From positions 248,001 through 312,000 of the forward strand of contig JACKDX010000001.1 in NCBI GenBank assembly GCA_020633325.1: DNA of 64,000 nt. Reading direction: 5' to 3'. Below are positions 44,321 to 53,539 of the stretch, in pieces; position 1 is the first letter of the stretch; each line of letters begins with the position of its first letter. Position numbers and translations under genes: made by a program. The notes beneath the pieces were generated by a model that worked only from the letters and a program-made list of their open reading frames with translations, had not been told where the DNA came from and ran no database searches. The DNA comes from Myxococcales bacterium (lineage in GTDB: Bacteria > Myxococcota_A > Polyangia > Polyangiales > GCA-016699535).

Positions 44321-45423
44321 CGGGTTGGTAGCGTAGAGGGCGTTAGCCAGTCTTTTAGCTCACCTGTGATGACGCGCGGCCTCGCGCGGAGTTCCGCAAC
44401 CGTCCGCACGCCCGAAAGAAGCATGATTGCCCTTAGCTGTTGCTCGATGCGGGACAAAAAGCGCCGGACACGCTCTTGGCCGCCTTGCTCAAGCGCCTTT
44501 AGTACTGGTCCGGCTATACCCACGGCGCATGCCCCTAAGCTAAGGGCGGCGGCTATGTCCAGCCCGTGTCGGATGCCGCCAGTGGCAATGCTTGGTATGC
44601 CAACTTCCGCGCACCATGCGACTGAAACGGCCGTAGGGATGCCCCAGTCCCACAACAGTTCCCCCAAAGCCTGTGTCTCTTCACCGGCACGCAACGTCTC
44701 GACGCCCACCCAGGAAGTTCCGCCTGCGCCCGATACGTCAATCGCCCGAACGCCTGCGGCCTTTAGTGCAAGTGCGACGTCTTTGCTGATGCCGCAGCCG
44801 GTTTCCTTTGCCACCACTGCAATGGGGAGCTCTGCCGCGAGACGGGTAAAGGTGGAAAGACCACCCGAGAAATCCCGATCACCTTCCTGTTGAATGAGCT
44901 CCATGGCGGGATTCATGTGAACACATAACGCGTCCGCACCCACCTGCCCCACCAATTGCTGAATGGCGCTGCTGGACATATCTCGGGCCTGCATGACGCC
45001 GATATTCCCTAAAATTAGCGTGGTCGGCGCCCACTGCCTTACCTGGTAGCTGATTTCCGCGCCCCCCATATCTTGCATGGCTCTTTGACTTCCGAGGCCG
45101 AAGCCATAACCGCACGCTTCGGCCACTGTGGCCAACGCCTGATTGATCCGGCCGGCCCGCGGGGTACCGCCCGTCATCCCGGCGATAATCAACGGCGCGC
45201 GCAAGCGTTTCCCCAGGATCTCCACGCTCAGATCCACTTCATCCAGGTGAAGCTCCGGCAGCGCTTGATGCACCAGCCGCACATTGTCCAGCAGCGTTCC
45301 GCGCGAACGAAAGCCGACCTCTCGGGTGGCGCAAAGTTCCAAATGCTCGTCCTTACGGCTCTGAATATGTTGCATAGGACGATCTTCTGGTTCGCACCGT
45401 GGGTTTGCTTTGGGCGGTTTCAT
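44317..45423 (-). CDS. fni: Type 2 isopentenyl-diphosphate isomerase
   Basis: FMN-dependent enzyme of 368 residues interconverting IPP and DMAPP. The family start SRKDEHLEL, the APLIIAGMTGGT loop, GFGLGSQRAM and the GISKDVALAL-x-x-AGVRAIDVSGAGGTSW region with the flavin site are clear. A second in-frame ATG at 45375 lies just before SRKDEH, so the first 16 residues may not be translated. It lies divergent to the mevalonate genes, completing the IPP-to-DMAPP step. Confidence 0.95.
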   Translation of the reverse strand: MKPPKANPRCEPEDRPMQHIQSRKDEHLELCATREVGFRSRGTLLDNVRLVHQALPELHLDEVDLSVEILGKRLRAPLIIAGMTGGTPRAGRINQALATVAEACGYGFGLGSQRAMQDMGGAEISYQVRQWAPTTLILGNIGVMQARDMSSSAIQQLVGQVGADALCVHMNPAMELIQQEGDRDFSGGLSTFTRLAAELPIAVVAKETGCGISKDVALALKAAGVRAIDVSGAGGTSWVGVETLRAGEETQALGELLWDWGIPTAVSVAWCAEVGIPSIATGGIRHGLDIAAALSLGACAVGIAGPVLKALEQGGQERVRRFLSRIEQQLRAIMLLSGVRTVAELRARPRVITGELKDWLTPSTLPTR

Positions 45424-45531
45424 GAATGCACCGATACTGCGCGTAGATTTTTATGCTAACTTAGAATCCATCGGCATCCCAAGCAACAACCCGTGGATCT
45501 TATCCGGCGTTTTTGCTAAGTAGACCCTCTG

Positions 45532-46575
45532 TTGGATTCAACGCGCGATGTGGGCAGGGGATGGACTGAGGATGTCCTCGCGGGAGTTGGCCGCTTCTTG
45601 CAGCTGTTCTTTAGCAAGAAGCGCGAGCAAATGCTCGGGCTCTCGCCTAGCAGTGTGCTGCTGCTCGATGCCGTGGCCGATTTGACCCGGCGCGGTGGCA
45701 AGCGCCTCAGACCCATGGTTCTTTACGCAGGCGCGCGCGCCACATGTGCTCGGCCAAACGAATCCTCCCTTTGGCTAGCCGGTGCGGCCCTCGAAATGAT
45801 GCAAACGTATTTATTGATCCACGATGATTGGATGGACCAAGACAATGAGCGCCGTGGGGGCAGGTCTGTACATGCCCATTTTGCCGATCTCACGGAGAAC
45901 AACCACCTAGGAGCATCTTTAGCGGTTCTAGCCGGGGATCTGGCGAGCGCGTTTGCGTGGGAAGTGATGAGTGAGTGTTTGCACCACGACCCCTTACAAC
46001 CCGAGCTATTGTCGCAGTTTGCCCGCATGCACCAGGAGGTCGTGATGGGCCAGCATCAAGACATCGGAAAGTCCGACGACGTTTATCGTATGTATGATCT
46101 CAAGACTGGAAGCTACACGGTACGGGGCCCCTTGTTGCTGGGAGCTCTTCTCGGTGGCGCTCATCGGGAGCAGTTGGCGTCGCTCGAAGCGATTGCCTAT
46201 CCGCTCGGTATCGCATTCCAGATACGCGATGATTTATTGGGGACATTTGGCGATCGCGCTGTAACTGGAAAGCCGGTAGGTAACGATTTGCGCCGCGGCA
46301 AGTTCACCGCACTCATCGCCGAGGCAAAAAACTTGCTGAACGCTGAGGAATTCAAGGGGCTGGATGCTCTCATTCACAGCTCTCGTGTCTCTGAAGCAAA
46401 CATTAAACATTGGATACACGTTCTCGAGAACCGCGGCGTGAGAAAGCGTCTTGAGCAAAAAGTGCAAACGTTGGCCGAGGAGGCCGAGATGCTTTTAGAG
46501 CACAGCCCATTTGATCCTACAGGTCGTCAATTTCTCAACGACATTATCCACCATCTGACGCATCGCTACCGGTAA
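45532..46575 (+). CDS. Geranylgeranyl/polyprenyl diphosphate synthase
   Basis: Trans-prenyltransferase of 347 residues that condenses IPP with allylic diphosphates. The first Asp-rich motif is HDDWMDQD (DDxxD); the second, RDDLLGTFGD, fits the GGPP-synthase group of actinobacteria and myxobacteria, where DDLLG replaces DDxxD. GGKRLRP is also present. The product chain length is not certain. Only a TTG (45532) or a downstream GTG (45550) is available as start and no ribosome-binding site is clear. First gene of the mevalonate run. Confidence 0.92.
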   Translation: MDSTRDVGRGWTEDVLAGVGRFLQLFFSKKREQMLGLSPSSVLLLDAVADLTRRGGKRLRPMVLYAGARATCARPNESSLWLAGAALEMMQTYLLIHDDWMDQDNERRGGRSVHAHFADLTENNHLGASLAVLAGDLASAFAWEVMSECLHHDPLQPELLSQFARMHQEVVMGQHQDIGKSDDVYRMYDLKTGSYTVRGPLLLGALLGGAHREQLASLEAIAYPLGIAFQIRDDLLGTFGDRAVTGKPVGNDLRRGKFTALIAEAKNLLNAEEFKGLDALIHSSRVSEANIKHWIHVLENRGVRKRLEQKVQTLAEEAEMLLEHSPFDPTGRQFLNDIIHHLTHRYR

Positions 46576-46611
46576 ATGGCACCATAAGAAGGCGTCTCTA
46601 CACATCATACT

Positions 46612-47556
46612 ATGGGTTACGGTTTTGGAAAGATCATCCTCTTGGGAGAACATGCTGTGGTTTACGGCCACCCCGCCATCGCAGCTGCTCTTGATAGCCA
46701 TAGAGCCGAGGCGACCGCATGCCGCTCCACAGACTCCGTGCTTACAATCGAGCCTTGGGGCAAGACTGTCACTGCGGGTGCACTCGGTCCTCCCGGTGAC
46801 ACCGCAATACGAGAAGCCTTTGAGTCACTTCTGCGCAGTTATGACAACAACACCTCGCCCGTGTTCGTCAGTGTCAACGTCAACGTACCAGCGGGCGCAG
46901 GACTCGGATGCTCAGCCGCGATCGGCGTCGCCATTGTGCGGGCGCTCGATGAGCTGTTTCATATTGATCGCGCCCCAGCTGATGTGGCCGCGCTATCTCT
47001 CGGCTGGGAGAAGGTATTTCATGGCAACCCATCGGGAGTCGACAGCGCGGTAGCCGCGCATGGTGGTCTTGTACGTTTTGCAAAAGGCCATTCTTTAGCA
47101 CTTCTCCATATCGCGCGGCCCCTTCACATCGTCATCGCGCTCAGCAACGTCGGAGCACGTACAAAGGAAATGGTCGCTTTTGTGGCCAAACAACTCTCGC
47201 GCGATGAAAGGCGGGTTGTATCCGTGTTTGGTGGCATCGGAAGTTTGGTGAACAAAGCCCAAGGAGCTGTTGAGCAGGGAGACCTGGAGACACTAGGCCA
47301 CTGTATGGATCTCAACCATGCTTTGCTGAGTTCTTTATTGTTATCGACTCCCGAGCTGGAACTGATGTGCGCGGAAGCACGTTTGGCAGGAGCATTAGGC
47401 GCTAAACTCACCGGCTCCGGCGGAGGCGGCGCTATCTTGGCATTGGCATCATCATCATCGTGCGCTCAATCTATCGAGGAGAGACTGGCAAGCCTTTCTA
47501 GGCAGTGCTTTACTGTCGTCGTCCATGCAAGCAGCCATCGCAAAAGCCCATGCTAA
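46612..47556 (+). CDS. mvk: Mevalonate kinase
   Basis: GHMP kinase of 314 residues that phosphorylates mevalonate. Motif 1 is KIILLGEHAVVYGHPAI. Motif 2 reads GAGLGCSAA, with Cys where Ser is common. The catalytic Asp lies in GNPSGVDSAVAAHGG and motif 3 is LTGSGGGGAI. The order of motifs and the length fit mevalonate kinase rather than the two other GHMP enzymes beside it. It overlaps the next gene by 32 bases. Confidence 0.95.
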   Translation: MGYGFGKIILLGEHAVVYGHPAIAAALDSHRAEATACRSTDSVLTIEPWGKTVTAGALGPPGDTAIREAFESLLRSYDNNTSPVFVSVNVNVPAGAGLGCSAAIGVAIVRALDELFHIDRAPADVAALSLGWEKVFHGNPSGVDSAVAAHGGLVRFAKGHSLALLHIARPLHIVIALSNVGARTKEMVAFVAKQLSRDERRVVSVFGGIGSLVNKAQGAVEQGDLETLGHCMDLNHALLSSLLLSTPELELMCAEARLAGALGAKLTGSGGGGAILALASSSSCAQSIEERLASLSRQCFTVVVHASSHRKSPC

Positions 47557-48499
47557 CATCGCGCTCGCCAAGTATTGGGGTAAGCTCGATGGTGTCCTCA
47601 ACTTGCCAGCAGTGCCCAGCCTCTCCTTAACCTTGGAGTCACTATGGACGCGCACGTCGGTCCAGTTTGATGAGCAACTTGCGCAGGACAGTGTCGACTT
47701 CAATGGCAAAGCTGCTAGCGTTCATCAGACAGATCGCGTATCTCACCTCCTCGATAAAGTGCGGTCTTTGGCCAACTTATCCTGGCGTGCCCGTGTAAGC
47801 ACCGCCAACAACTTTCCAACAGCCTCAGGCCTCGCCTCAAGCTCTTCTGGCTTTGCGGCGCTCGCGGCCGCGGCCTCGCAAGCGGCTGCTCTCGATTTGG
47901 ATCTGCCTAGACTGAGCGCGCTTGCGCGTCGAAGCAGCGCATCAGCCGCTCGGTCCATTTTTGGAAATTTTGTTGTGTTACCCAAAGGCACGCGTGATGA
48001 TGACTCCCTCAGCGCCGAGCCGCTCAATATTCCTCCGTGGGATATTTGTATGCTCATCGTTATTGTAGATGAAGCGTCGAAAGCTCTCAGTTCCACTGAC
48101 GGCATGTTGCGTACCACCGCCACATCCCCTTACTACAAGGATTGGCTAATAGCAGCTCCGCAATGGTTCGATGAGATACGCATGGGCGTTCTCTCCCGCG
48201 ATTTGGAGCGCGTGGGGCGATTTATGGAACTTAGCACTTTTGCGATGCACGCTTGTGCGATGGCAGCATACCCTCCAGTGCTTTATTGGAAACCCGCAAC
48301 ATTACAGGTCCTCGACGTCATTTACAGTCTGCGTCATCATCAACAGATAGAGGCATGGTGTACCATGGATGCTGGCGCTCACGTCAAAGTGCTCACGACC
48401 CGAACAGCGGCGAGCCGTATCGCGATAGAGCTTAGGGCAAGGGTCCCCGTCCATGATGTGCTCCTATCCATCGCGGGACCTTCGGTCGAGGCACAGTAA
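47525..48499 (+). CDS. mvaD: Diphosphomevalonate decarboxylase
   Basis: GHMP-fold enzyme of 324 residues that makes isopentenyl diphosphate with ATP. The start AKAHANIALAKYWGK is diagnostic, as are NNFPTASGLASSSSGFAAL (phosphate loop), ARSIFGNFV and MDAGAHVKVL (catalytic region). The start lies inside the mevalonate kinase gene. The next gene (phosphomevalonate kinase) starts two bases after the stop. Confidence 0.96.
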   Translation: MQAAIAKAHANIALAKYWGKLDGVLNLPAVPSLSLTLESLWTRTSVQFDEQLAQDSVDFNGKAASVHQTDRVSHLLDKVRSLANLSWRARVSTANNFPTASGLASSSSGFAALAAAASQAAALDLDLPRLSALARRSSASAARSIFGNFVVLPKGTRDDDSLSAEPLNIPPWDICMLIVIVDEASKALSSTDGMLRTTATSPYYKDWLIAAPQWFDEIRMGVLSRDLERVGRFMELSTFAMHACAMAAYPPVLYWKPATLQVLDVIYSLRHHQQIEAWCTMDAGAHVKVLTTRTAASRIAIELRARVPVHDVLLSIAGPSVEAQ

Positions 48500-48501
48500 G
48501 C

Positions 48502-49473
48502 ATGCGCATTAGCGCGCCTGGCAAACTGATGCTCATCGGAGAGTATGCCGTCCTTGAAGGAGGCCCCGCGCTGGTGACGGCCGTAAATCGAAGGGCCCAT
48601 GCTTCTTCCGCCGGTCCACCGTCTGAACTGACATCGACTGATAACCCCGGCGCTCTAGACTTCGCGGTACTGTCTCAAGAAGTTGCGTCCGCTCTGATAA
48701 TGGCGCAGGCGCTCACAAAACACTACGTGGCTAACTTTCAACTGGACACGCATGAACTACACGAGCGCGGCACAAAGCTGGGCTTGGGTTCCTCAGCCGC
48801 TGGAGCCGTGGCATCTGCTGCAATTGCCTTTGCCCTAGCCGGTTGGGATATCGCGAAGCCGAGTGTCCAAGCGCAACTTTGGGAAGTAGCGCTACGAGCC
48901 CATCAAACAGTGGCGCCCCACGGAAGCGGAGCCGACGTCGCATCAGCTGTCTACGGGGGCACCTTGCGCATCGAGCGGACTGGTGGACCGCCCAACATCG
49001 CAGCAATTGCATGGCCCGAGTGCCTGCACCTGAGTGTGATATGGACTAAAGTTCCCGCTCGTACCCACTCTTTTTTGGCTTCGTTAAAGACGATGAAATC
49101 CAACAACCCGGACCTTTATCAACGCTGCTCGGAGGCACTCATCCGCACGAGCGAAGATTTCATACACCACTTTGAAATGGGTGCGTCACAGGGCGTGAAA
49201 GCCGCTACGCAGGCTTTTGGACGAGCCCTCGATAAACTGGGCCAAGCCGCGTCGATCCCCATATTTACCCCCGCTATACGCGCCATTTGCCTGCGCGCCG
49301 AGGAGTGTGGGGGTGCCGCCAAACCGTCTGGAGCGGGCGGGGGCGATGTTTGTGTGGCGTTTTTTGAAGATGAAGCCTCACAGCGGGCTTTCGAGACCCG
49401 TTGCCAGCGTGACAATTTCCCCATAGTTGCTATCTCTTGCCACCAACAGGGCGTGCGTCGCGATAAGGAATGA
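48502..49473 (+). CDS. Phosphomevalonate kinase (GHMP type)
   Basis: Kinase of 323 residues making diphosphomevalonate. Motif 1 is SAPGKLMLIGEYAVLEGGPAL, motif 2 KLGLGSSAAGAV, the active-site stretch is HGSGADVASAVYGG, and motif 3 AAKPSGAGGGDVCVAFF. The SGAGGGD ending and the order of genes support phosphomevalonate rather than mevalonate kinase. It completes the classical (eukaryote-like) mevalonate route together with the two neighbours. Confidence 0.93.
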   Translation: MRISAPGKLMLIGEYAVLEGGPALVTAVNRRAHASSAGPPSELTSTDNPGALDFAVLSQEVASALIMAQALTKHYVANFQLDTHELHERGTKLGLGSSAAGAVASAAIAFALAGWDIAKPSVQAQLWEVALRAHQTVAPHGSGADVASAVYGGTLRIERTGGPPNIAAIAWPECLHLSVIWTKVPARTHSFLASLKTMKSNNPDLYQRCSEALIRTSEDFIHHFEMGASQGVKAATQAFGRALDKLGQAASIPIFTPAIRAICLRAEECGGAAKPSGAGGGDVCVAFFEDEASQRAFETRCQRDNFPIVAISCHQQGVRRDKE

Positions 49474-49476
49474 GCC

Positions 49477-50769
49477 ATGACCAATTCCAGGTTTCCTGGG
49501 TTCTACAAACTCTCCATAGAAGAGCGGCGAAGGGCCGCATCTGAAGCGCTGGAGCTCACGGAGATGGAATTACGTGCTGCCCTCGATGAAGGGCTCACCC
49601 AAGACTTAGCAGAAAGCATGATCGAGAACGTACTCGGCCGTTATGCTCTGCCATTTGCCGTCTGTCTTAACACGCGCATGAATGGTCGCGACTACGTCGT
49701 TCCCATGGTGGTCGAAGAGCCCTCCGTGGTCGCAGCTTCCTCTAATGCAGCCAAGATTGTCCGCCAGAGTGGTGGCTTTATCGCGGATGCGGACTTGCCC
49801 ACGATGATTGCTCAAATACAGCTCTACGATGTACCGGACATATTGGTCGCCACGCAGAGAATACGTGAGCATACGTCCGAACTTTTGGCGCAAGGCGATA
49901 TCGCAATTCCTGGTTTAGTCAGTCGCCAGGGAGGTTGTCGTGGGCTTGAGGTTCGCGATCTCGGTGAAGGGATGCTTGTCGTACACGTACTCGTTGATTG
50001 CCAGGATGCCATGGGTGCCAACTTGGTGAACTCTGTTGCAGAAGCGCTTGCGCCGCAGGTTGCGGCCCTGTCCGAAGGCTCAATCGGTTTACGCATATTG
50101 TCCAACCTTGCGGATCATCGCTGCGTGCGCGTGCGTTGTCACATACCCACCGACGCATTAGCCTTTGATGGCTACGCTGGAGAGTTCGTGCGTGATGGGA
50201 TTATCAATGCTTCCCGTTTCGCCGAGCGTGATCCATACCGTGCCGCCACCCACAATAAGGGCATCATGAACGGTGTGGATGCGGTTGTCATGGCCACAGG
50301 GAATGACTGGCGCGCTGCAGAAGCAGGGGCGCATGCGTTTGCCGCTCGCCGTGGCCGATACGCTCCACTCAGCATCTGGTCTAAAACCGAGGATGGTGCC
50401 TTGGCAGGCTTCATGGAACTTCCGCTGGCGTTGGGTGTCGTGGGCGGCCCTGCGCGCATCCATCCGGGTGCACAACTTGCGCTTCGTCTGACGCAAGTTC
50501 AGTCCGCACAGGAGCTCAGCATGCTGGCTGCATGCGCCGGGATGTCGTCTAACTTGGCTGCATTGCGTGCGCTCTCGACCGATGGCATTCAAGCCGGGCA
50601 TCTGGCTTTGCATGCGCGCAGCGTCGCTCGGGCGGCCGGAGCCCGTGGCAAGGACGTGGAACGTGTGGCCGCTGTGATTCACGCCGCGAAAGACGTGACG
50701 CTCCGCGCCGCTCAGGTCGCGGTGGCAGCGCTCAAGACCACGCCGGAGTTTTCTGAAGCACGTATCTAG
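49477..50769 (+). CDS. mvaA: HMG-CoA reductase, class II
   Basis: Enzyme of 430 residues that reduces HMG-CoA to mevalonate with NAD(P)H. It lacks the membrane anchor of class I. Key regions are ENVLGRYALPFAVCLN (catalytic Glu), VEEPSVVAASSNAAK, DCQDAMGANLVN (Asp), HNKGIMNGVDAV (Lys) and LALHARSVA (catalytic His). It starts three bases after the phosphomevalonate kinase stop. HMG-CoA synthase is not in the window. The stop shares CTAG with the stop of gshB. Confidence 0.95.
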   Translation: MTNSRFPGFYKLSIEERRRAASEALELTEMELRAALDEGLTQDLAESMIENVLGRYALPFAVCLNTRMNGRDYVVPMVVEEPSVVAASSNAAKIVRQSGGFIADADLPTMIAQIQLYDVPDILVATQRIREHTSELLAQGDIAIPGLVSRQGGCRGLEVRDLGEGMLVVHVLVDCQDAMGANLVNSVAEALAPQVAALSEGSIGLRILSNLADHRCVRVRCHIPTDALAFDGYAGEFVRDGIINASRFAERDPYRAATHNKGIMNGVDAVVMATGNDWRAAEAGAHAFAARRGRYAPLSIWSKTEDGALAGFMELPLALGVVGGPARIHPGAQLALRLTQVQSAQELSMLAACAGMSSNLAALRALSTDGIQAGHLALHARSVARAAGARGKDVERVAAVIHAAKDVTLRAAQVAVAALKTTPEFSEARI

Positions 50770-51701
50770 GCCGCTCGCTCAAGCCAATCCACGACCTTGG
50801 CGCTGAGATTGATCCCTCCTAGCCGCGACATTTGCTGAATGCCGGTGGGACTGGTCACATTGACTTCAGTGAGCTTGCCGCCAATCACATCGATGCCCAC
50901 GAAATGAAGCCCTCTCTCCACAAGAGACGGGCCGATTTTCTCAATAATTTCAAGATCATGCTTGTCCAGCTCGGCCGGCGCGGCCAGTCCCCCCACGTGC
51001 AAATTGCTACGCAGATCCCCGCCCTGAGGCACCCGCAGCAGCGCCCCCAACGGCTCCCCTTCAAGCAATAAGATCCGCTTGTCTCCCTCACGGACGGCTT
51101 CGAGATACCGCTGTACCATAGCCACGCGGCAGCCGTGACGGGTCGCCGTTTCGACGATGGCATTGAAGTTCGGGTCGCCCAAGCCGAGTGCCAGAACACC
51201 CGAGCCCGCGGCACCATCGATGGGCTTGATCACCGCATGTCCCCCCACGTCATTGACAAACTTCCTGATGTCGCTGGCATTGCTGGTGACCAACGTTTCT
51301 GGCATCAGATTCGGAAAGTAACACGCAAACAATTTTTCGTTCGCCTCTCTTAATCCACGTGGGTCATTCACTACCAGGGACTTTCCTCTCAAATGCTCCA
51401 AAAGTAGTGTCAACCAAAGATAGGGCGGATCAAACGGCGGGTCCTTACGAACCAGCACGATATCAACGTTATCCAGCGGCACATATTGCCGCTCGGAAAG
51501 CACCATGGGGCTCGCCGCGACCTCCTGAAGCGTTACGCGGTGTACCCACGCATGGACACGTCCCCCTTCCAAGCTGACATCAGAGATCAAGCAATGATCG
51601 ACTCGGTGGCCTCGCCGCTGCGCTTCCAGCATCAAAGCAAAGCTCGTATCTGCCTCCACGAGTACCATCTCGGGAGAGTCCATAATCACTACTAAATGCA
51701 T
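50766..51701 (-). CDS. gshB: Glutathione synthetase
   Basis: ATP-grasp ligase of 311 residues joining gamma-glutamylcysteine and glycine. Typical stretches are VRKDPPFDPPYLWLTLLLE, VVNDPRGLREANEKLF, VIKPIDGAAGSGV (ATP loop) and the C-terminal GIDVIGGKLTEVNVTSPTGIQ. The gene is divergent from a gamma-glutamyltransferase, 43 bases away, so glutathione making and breaking are encoded together. No gshA is in the window. Confidence 0.96.
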   Translation of the reverse strand: MHLVVIMDSPEMVLVEADTSFALMLEAQRRGHRVDHCLISDVSLEGGRVHAWVHRVTLQEVAASPMVLSERQYVPLDNVDIVLVRKDPPFDPPYLWLTLLLEHLRGKSLVVNDPRGLREANEKLFACYFPNLMPETLVTSNASDIRKFVNDVGGHAVIKPIDGAAGSGVLALGLGDPNFNAIVETATRHGCRVAMVQRYLEAVREGDKRILLLEGEPLGALLRVPQGGDLRSNLHVGGLAAPAELDKHDLEIIEKIGPSLVERGLHFVGIDVIGGKLTEVNVTSPTGIQQMSRLGGINLSAKVVDWLERAA

Positions 51702-51744
51702 AGTAAAGTCGCTATCACTAGGCTACCTTGGCGGCAAGATAATT

Positions 51745-53535
51745 ATGAAGGTCTCGCTCATGCCAAATGCCTGTCGTCGCTCCTGGTTAATAGCGGTAAT
51801 CAACTTTTCTCTCATCGCGGCATGCGCGCGCACTCTCGATCGTCCAATCGAAGGCCGAGCGAAGAAGACAAGTGCGTCGTTTGTTACCTCGCGCTCGTTC
51901 GATGCCGCTTTTCGAGATTTTGCGGTGGCGGCTGATGAACCCCAAGCGGCCGGTGCGGGGGCCGAAATCCTCGCACAGGGCGGCAATGCCGCGGACGCAG
52001 CTGCGGCCACGATGCTTGCGCTCGGCGTCAGCAGTTTTGCGTCCAGTGGCTTGGGCGGAGGGGGCTTTCTCCTCTATTACGATGCGGCGAGCCACACCCT
52101 GACGTTCTTGGATTTTCGGGAGTTTGCGCCATCGGCTGCAAAAGCAACCATGTTCAAAAACGCGCTATCACGAAGCAGCGCCAAGGAGTTCAATTCCCCC
52201 TCCCAGTACGGCGGACTGGCGGTCGCCGTCCCCGGTGAGCCGGCCGGTATCGAAGCTTTGCTTGACGAATTTGGATCGATGCCTCGGGCCGATGTGGTCA
52301 AGCCGGCCTTGCGCCTGGCGGAAGAGGGCTTTGTTGTTTCAAAGCGCATTGCCGTTATGTCTCAACCACTGGCGCGGGATCTCGCCAAAGATCCCCACGC
52401 GCGAACACTCTTAGGGAGCGATCTCAAGGGCTTTGTAGCTGGCAGTAAACTCAAGCGCCCGGAACTTGCCTCCACCTTGCGCGTGTTTGCCAAGGAAGGC
52501 GCAAGGCCATTTTATTCGGGTGCCATCGCCAAGTCCGTCGTAGCGACGGCTAATAAACACGGCGGCGTGCTCACGATGAAGGACTTGGCGACCTATCGTG
52601 TAAAAAAACGTACGCCTCTTGAGAAATCTGTATTTGGGTTCCGCTGGGTCTCTGCCCCTCCGCCAAGTGCGGGCGGCTACATTCTGTTGGCGAGTCTTGC
52701 CCTCTTGGAACACTGGGCGCCGCAGGCACAGCCGTCGCAAGCATGGTGGCTTCATGCATTCGCCGAATCGTTCAAGGGCCCTTTTATCGATCGCGCTGCG
52801 TATATCGGCGATCCTGATTTCGTCGTGGTGCCTCTCGACGCGTTGATGTCCATTCAACGTATCGCACGCCGCGCTAAGCTCTTCGATCCCGATCGGGCGG
52901 TTAGTCCGTTCCGCTACGCGCTGCCACTTGCTAAGAATTCTCCCCAACAAGCGGATGCAAAGCATGGCGGAGGCACCTCACATTTTTGTGTGGTCGATGC
53001 ACGGGGCAACGTGGCATCGGTCACCACTACTATCAATCTGCCATTTGGGGCGCGCATCACGGCAGAAGGCATGTTCCTCAACAACGAAATGGATGACTTC
53101 GCCAACCCCTCCGGAGAGAAGAATGCATTTGGACTCTCCGCCTCGTCTGTGAACTATCCGGGCCCCCATCATCGGCCCGTTTCAAGCGCGACTCCCACCA
53201 TTGTTTTCAAGGGAAACCAACCGGTCTTGTGTATCGGTGGCGTCGGAGGGAGCCGGATCGTGACCGCTGTTTTGCAAACCGCTTATTATGCCCTCATTGC
53301 TGGAAATCCCGCAGGAAGTAGTGTAGCCCTTCCCCGCATTCATCATCAGGGCGAACCCGATATTTTGTCTCATGAAACCTTCGATGCCTCGACTCTCAAA
53401 GAACTACGCGGCATGGGATATACCCTTGAAAGCTCGGAGTACGGGGGCTCAGTCCAAATGATTCGTATCTCCGGGTATGGCACGCTCCATGCTGTCAGCG
53501 ATCCGCGCAAGGGTGGCAAGCCTGCTGGAAGATGA
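51745..53535 (+). CDS. ggt: Gamma-glutamyltransferase, predicted lipoprotein
   Basis: N-terminal nucleophile hydrolase of 596 residues, exported, that cleaves or transfers the gamma-glutamyl group of glutathione. The N-terminus carries a lipobox (LIAAC). The self-cleavage site and catalytic Thr is Thr411 in GGGTSHFCVVD, followed by NNEMDDF (lid region) and PVSSATPTIVF. NAADAAAATMLALGV is a family signature. It is divergent from gshB. Confidence 0.95.
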   Translation: MKVSLMPNACRRSWLIAVINFSLIAACARTLDRPIEGRAKKTSASFVTSRSFDAAFRDFAVAADEPQAAGAGAEILAQGGNAADAAAATMLALGVSSFASSGLGGGGFLLYYDAASHTLTFLDFREFAPSAAKATMFKNALSRSSAKEFNSPSQYGGLAVAVPGEPAGIEALLDEFGSMPRADVVKPALRLAEEGFVVSKRIAVMSQPLARDLAKDPHARTLLGSDLKGFVAGSKLKRPELASTLRVFAKEGARPFYSGAIAKSVVATANKHGGVLTMKDLATYRVKKRTPLEKSVFGFRWVSAPPPSAGGYILLASLALLEHWAPQAQPSQAWWLHAFAESFKGPFIDRAAYIGDPDFVVVPLDALMSIQRIARRAKLFDPDRAVSPFRYALPLAKNSPQQADAKHGGGTSHFCVVDARGNVASVTTTINLPFGARITAEGMFLNNEMDDFANPSGEKNAFGLSASSVNYPGPHHRPVSSATPTIVFKGNQPVLCIGGVGGSRIVTAVLQTAYYALIAGNPAGSSVALPRIHHQGEPDILSHETFDASTLKELRGMGYTLESSEYGGSVQMIRISGYGTLHAVSDPRKGGKPAGR

Positions 53536-53539
53536 GCGT

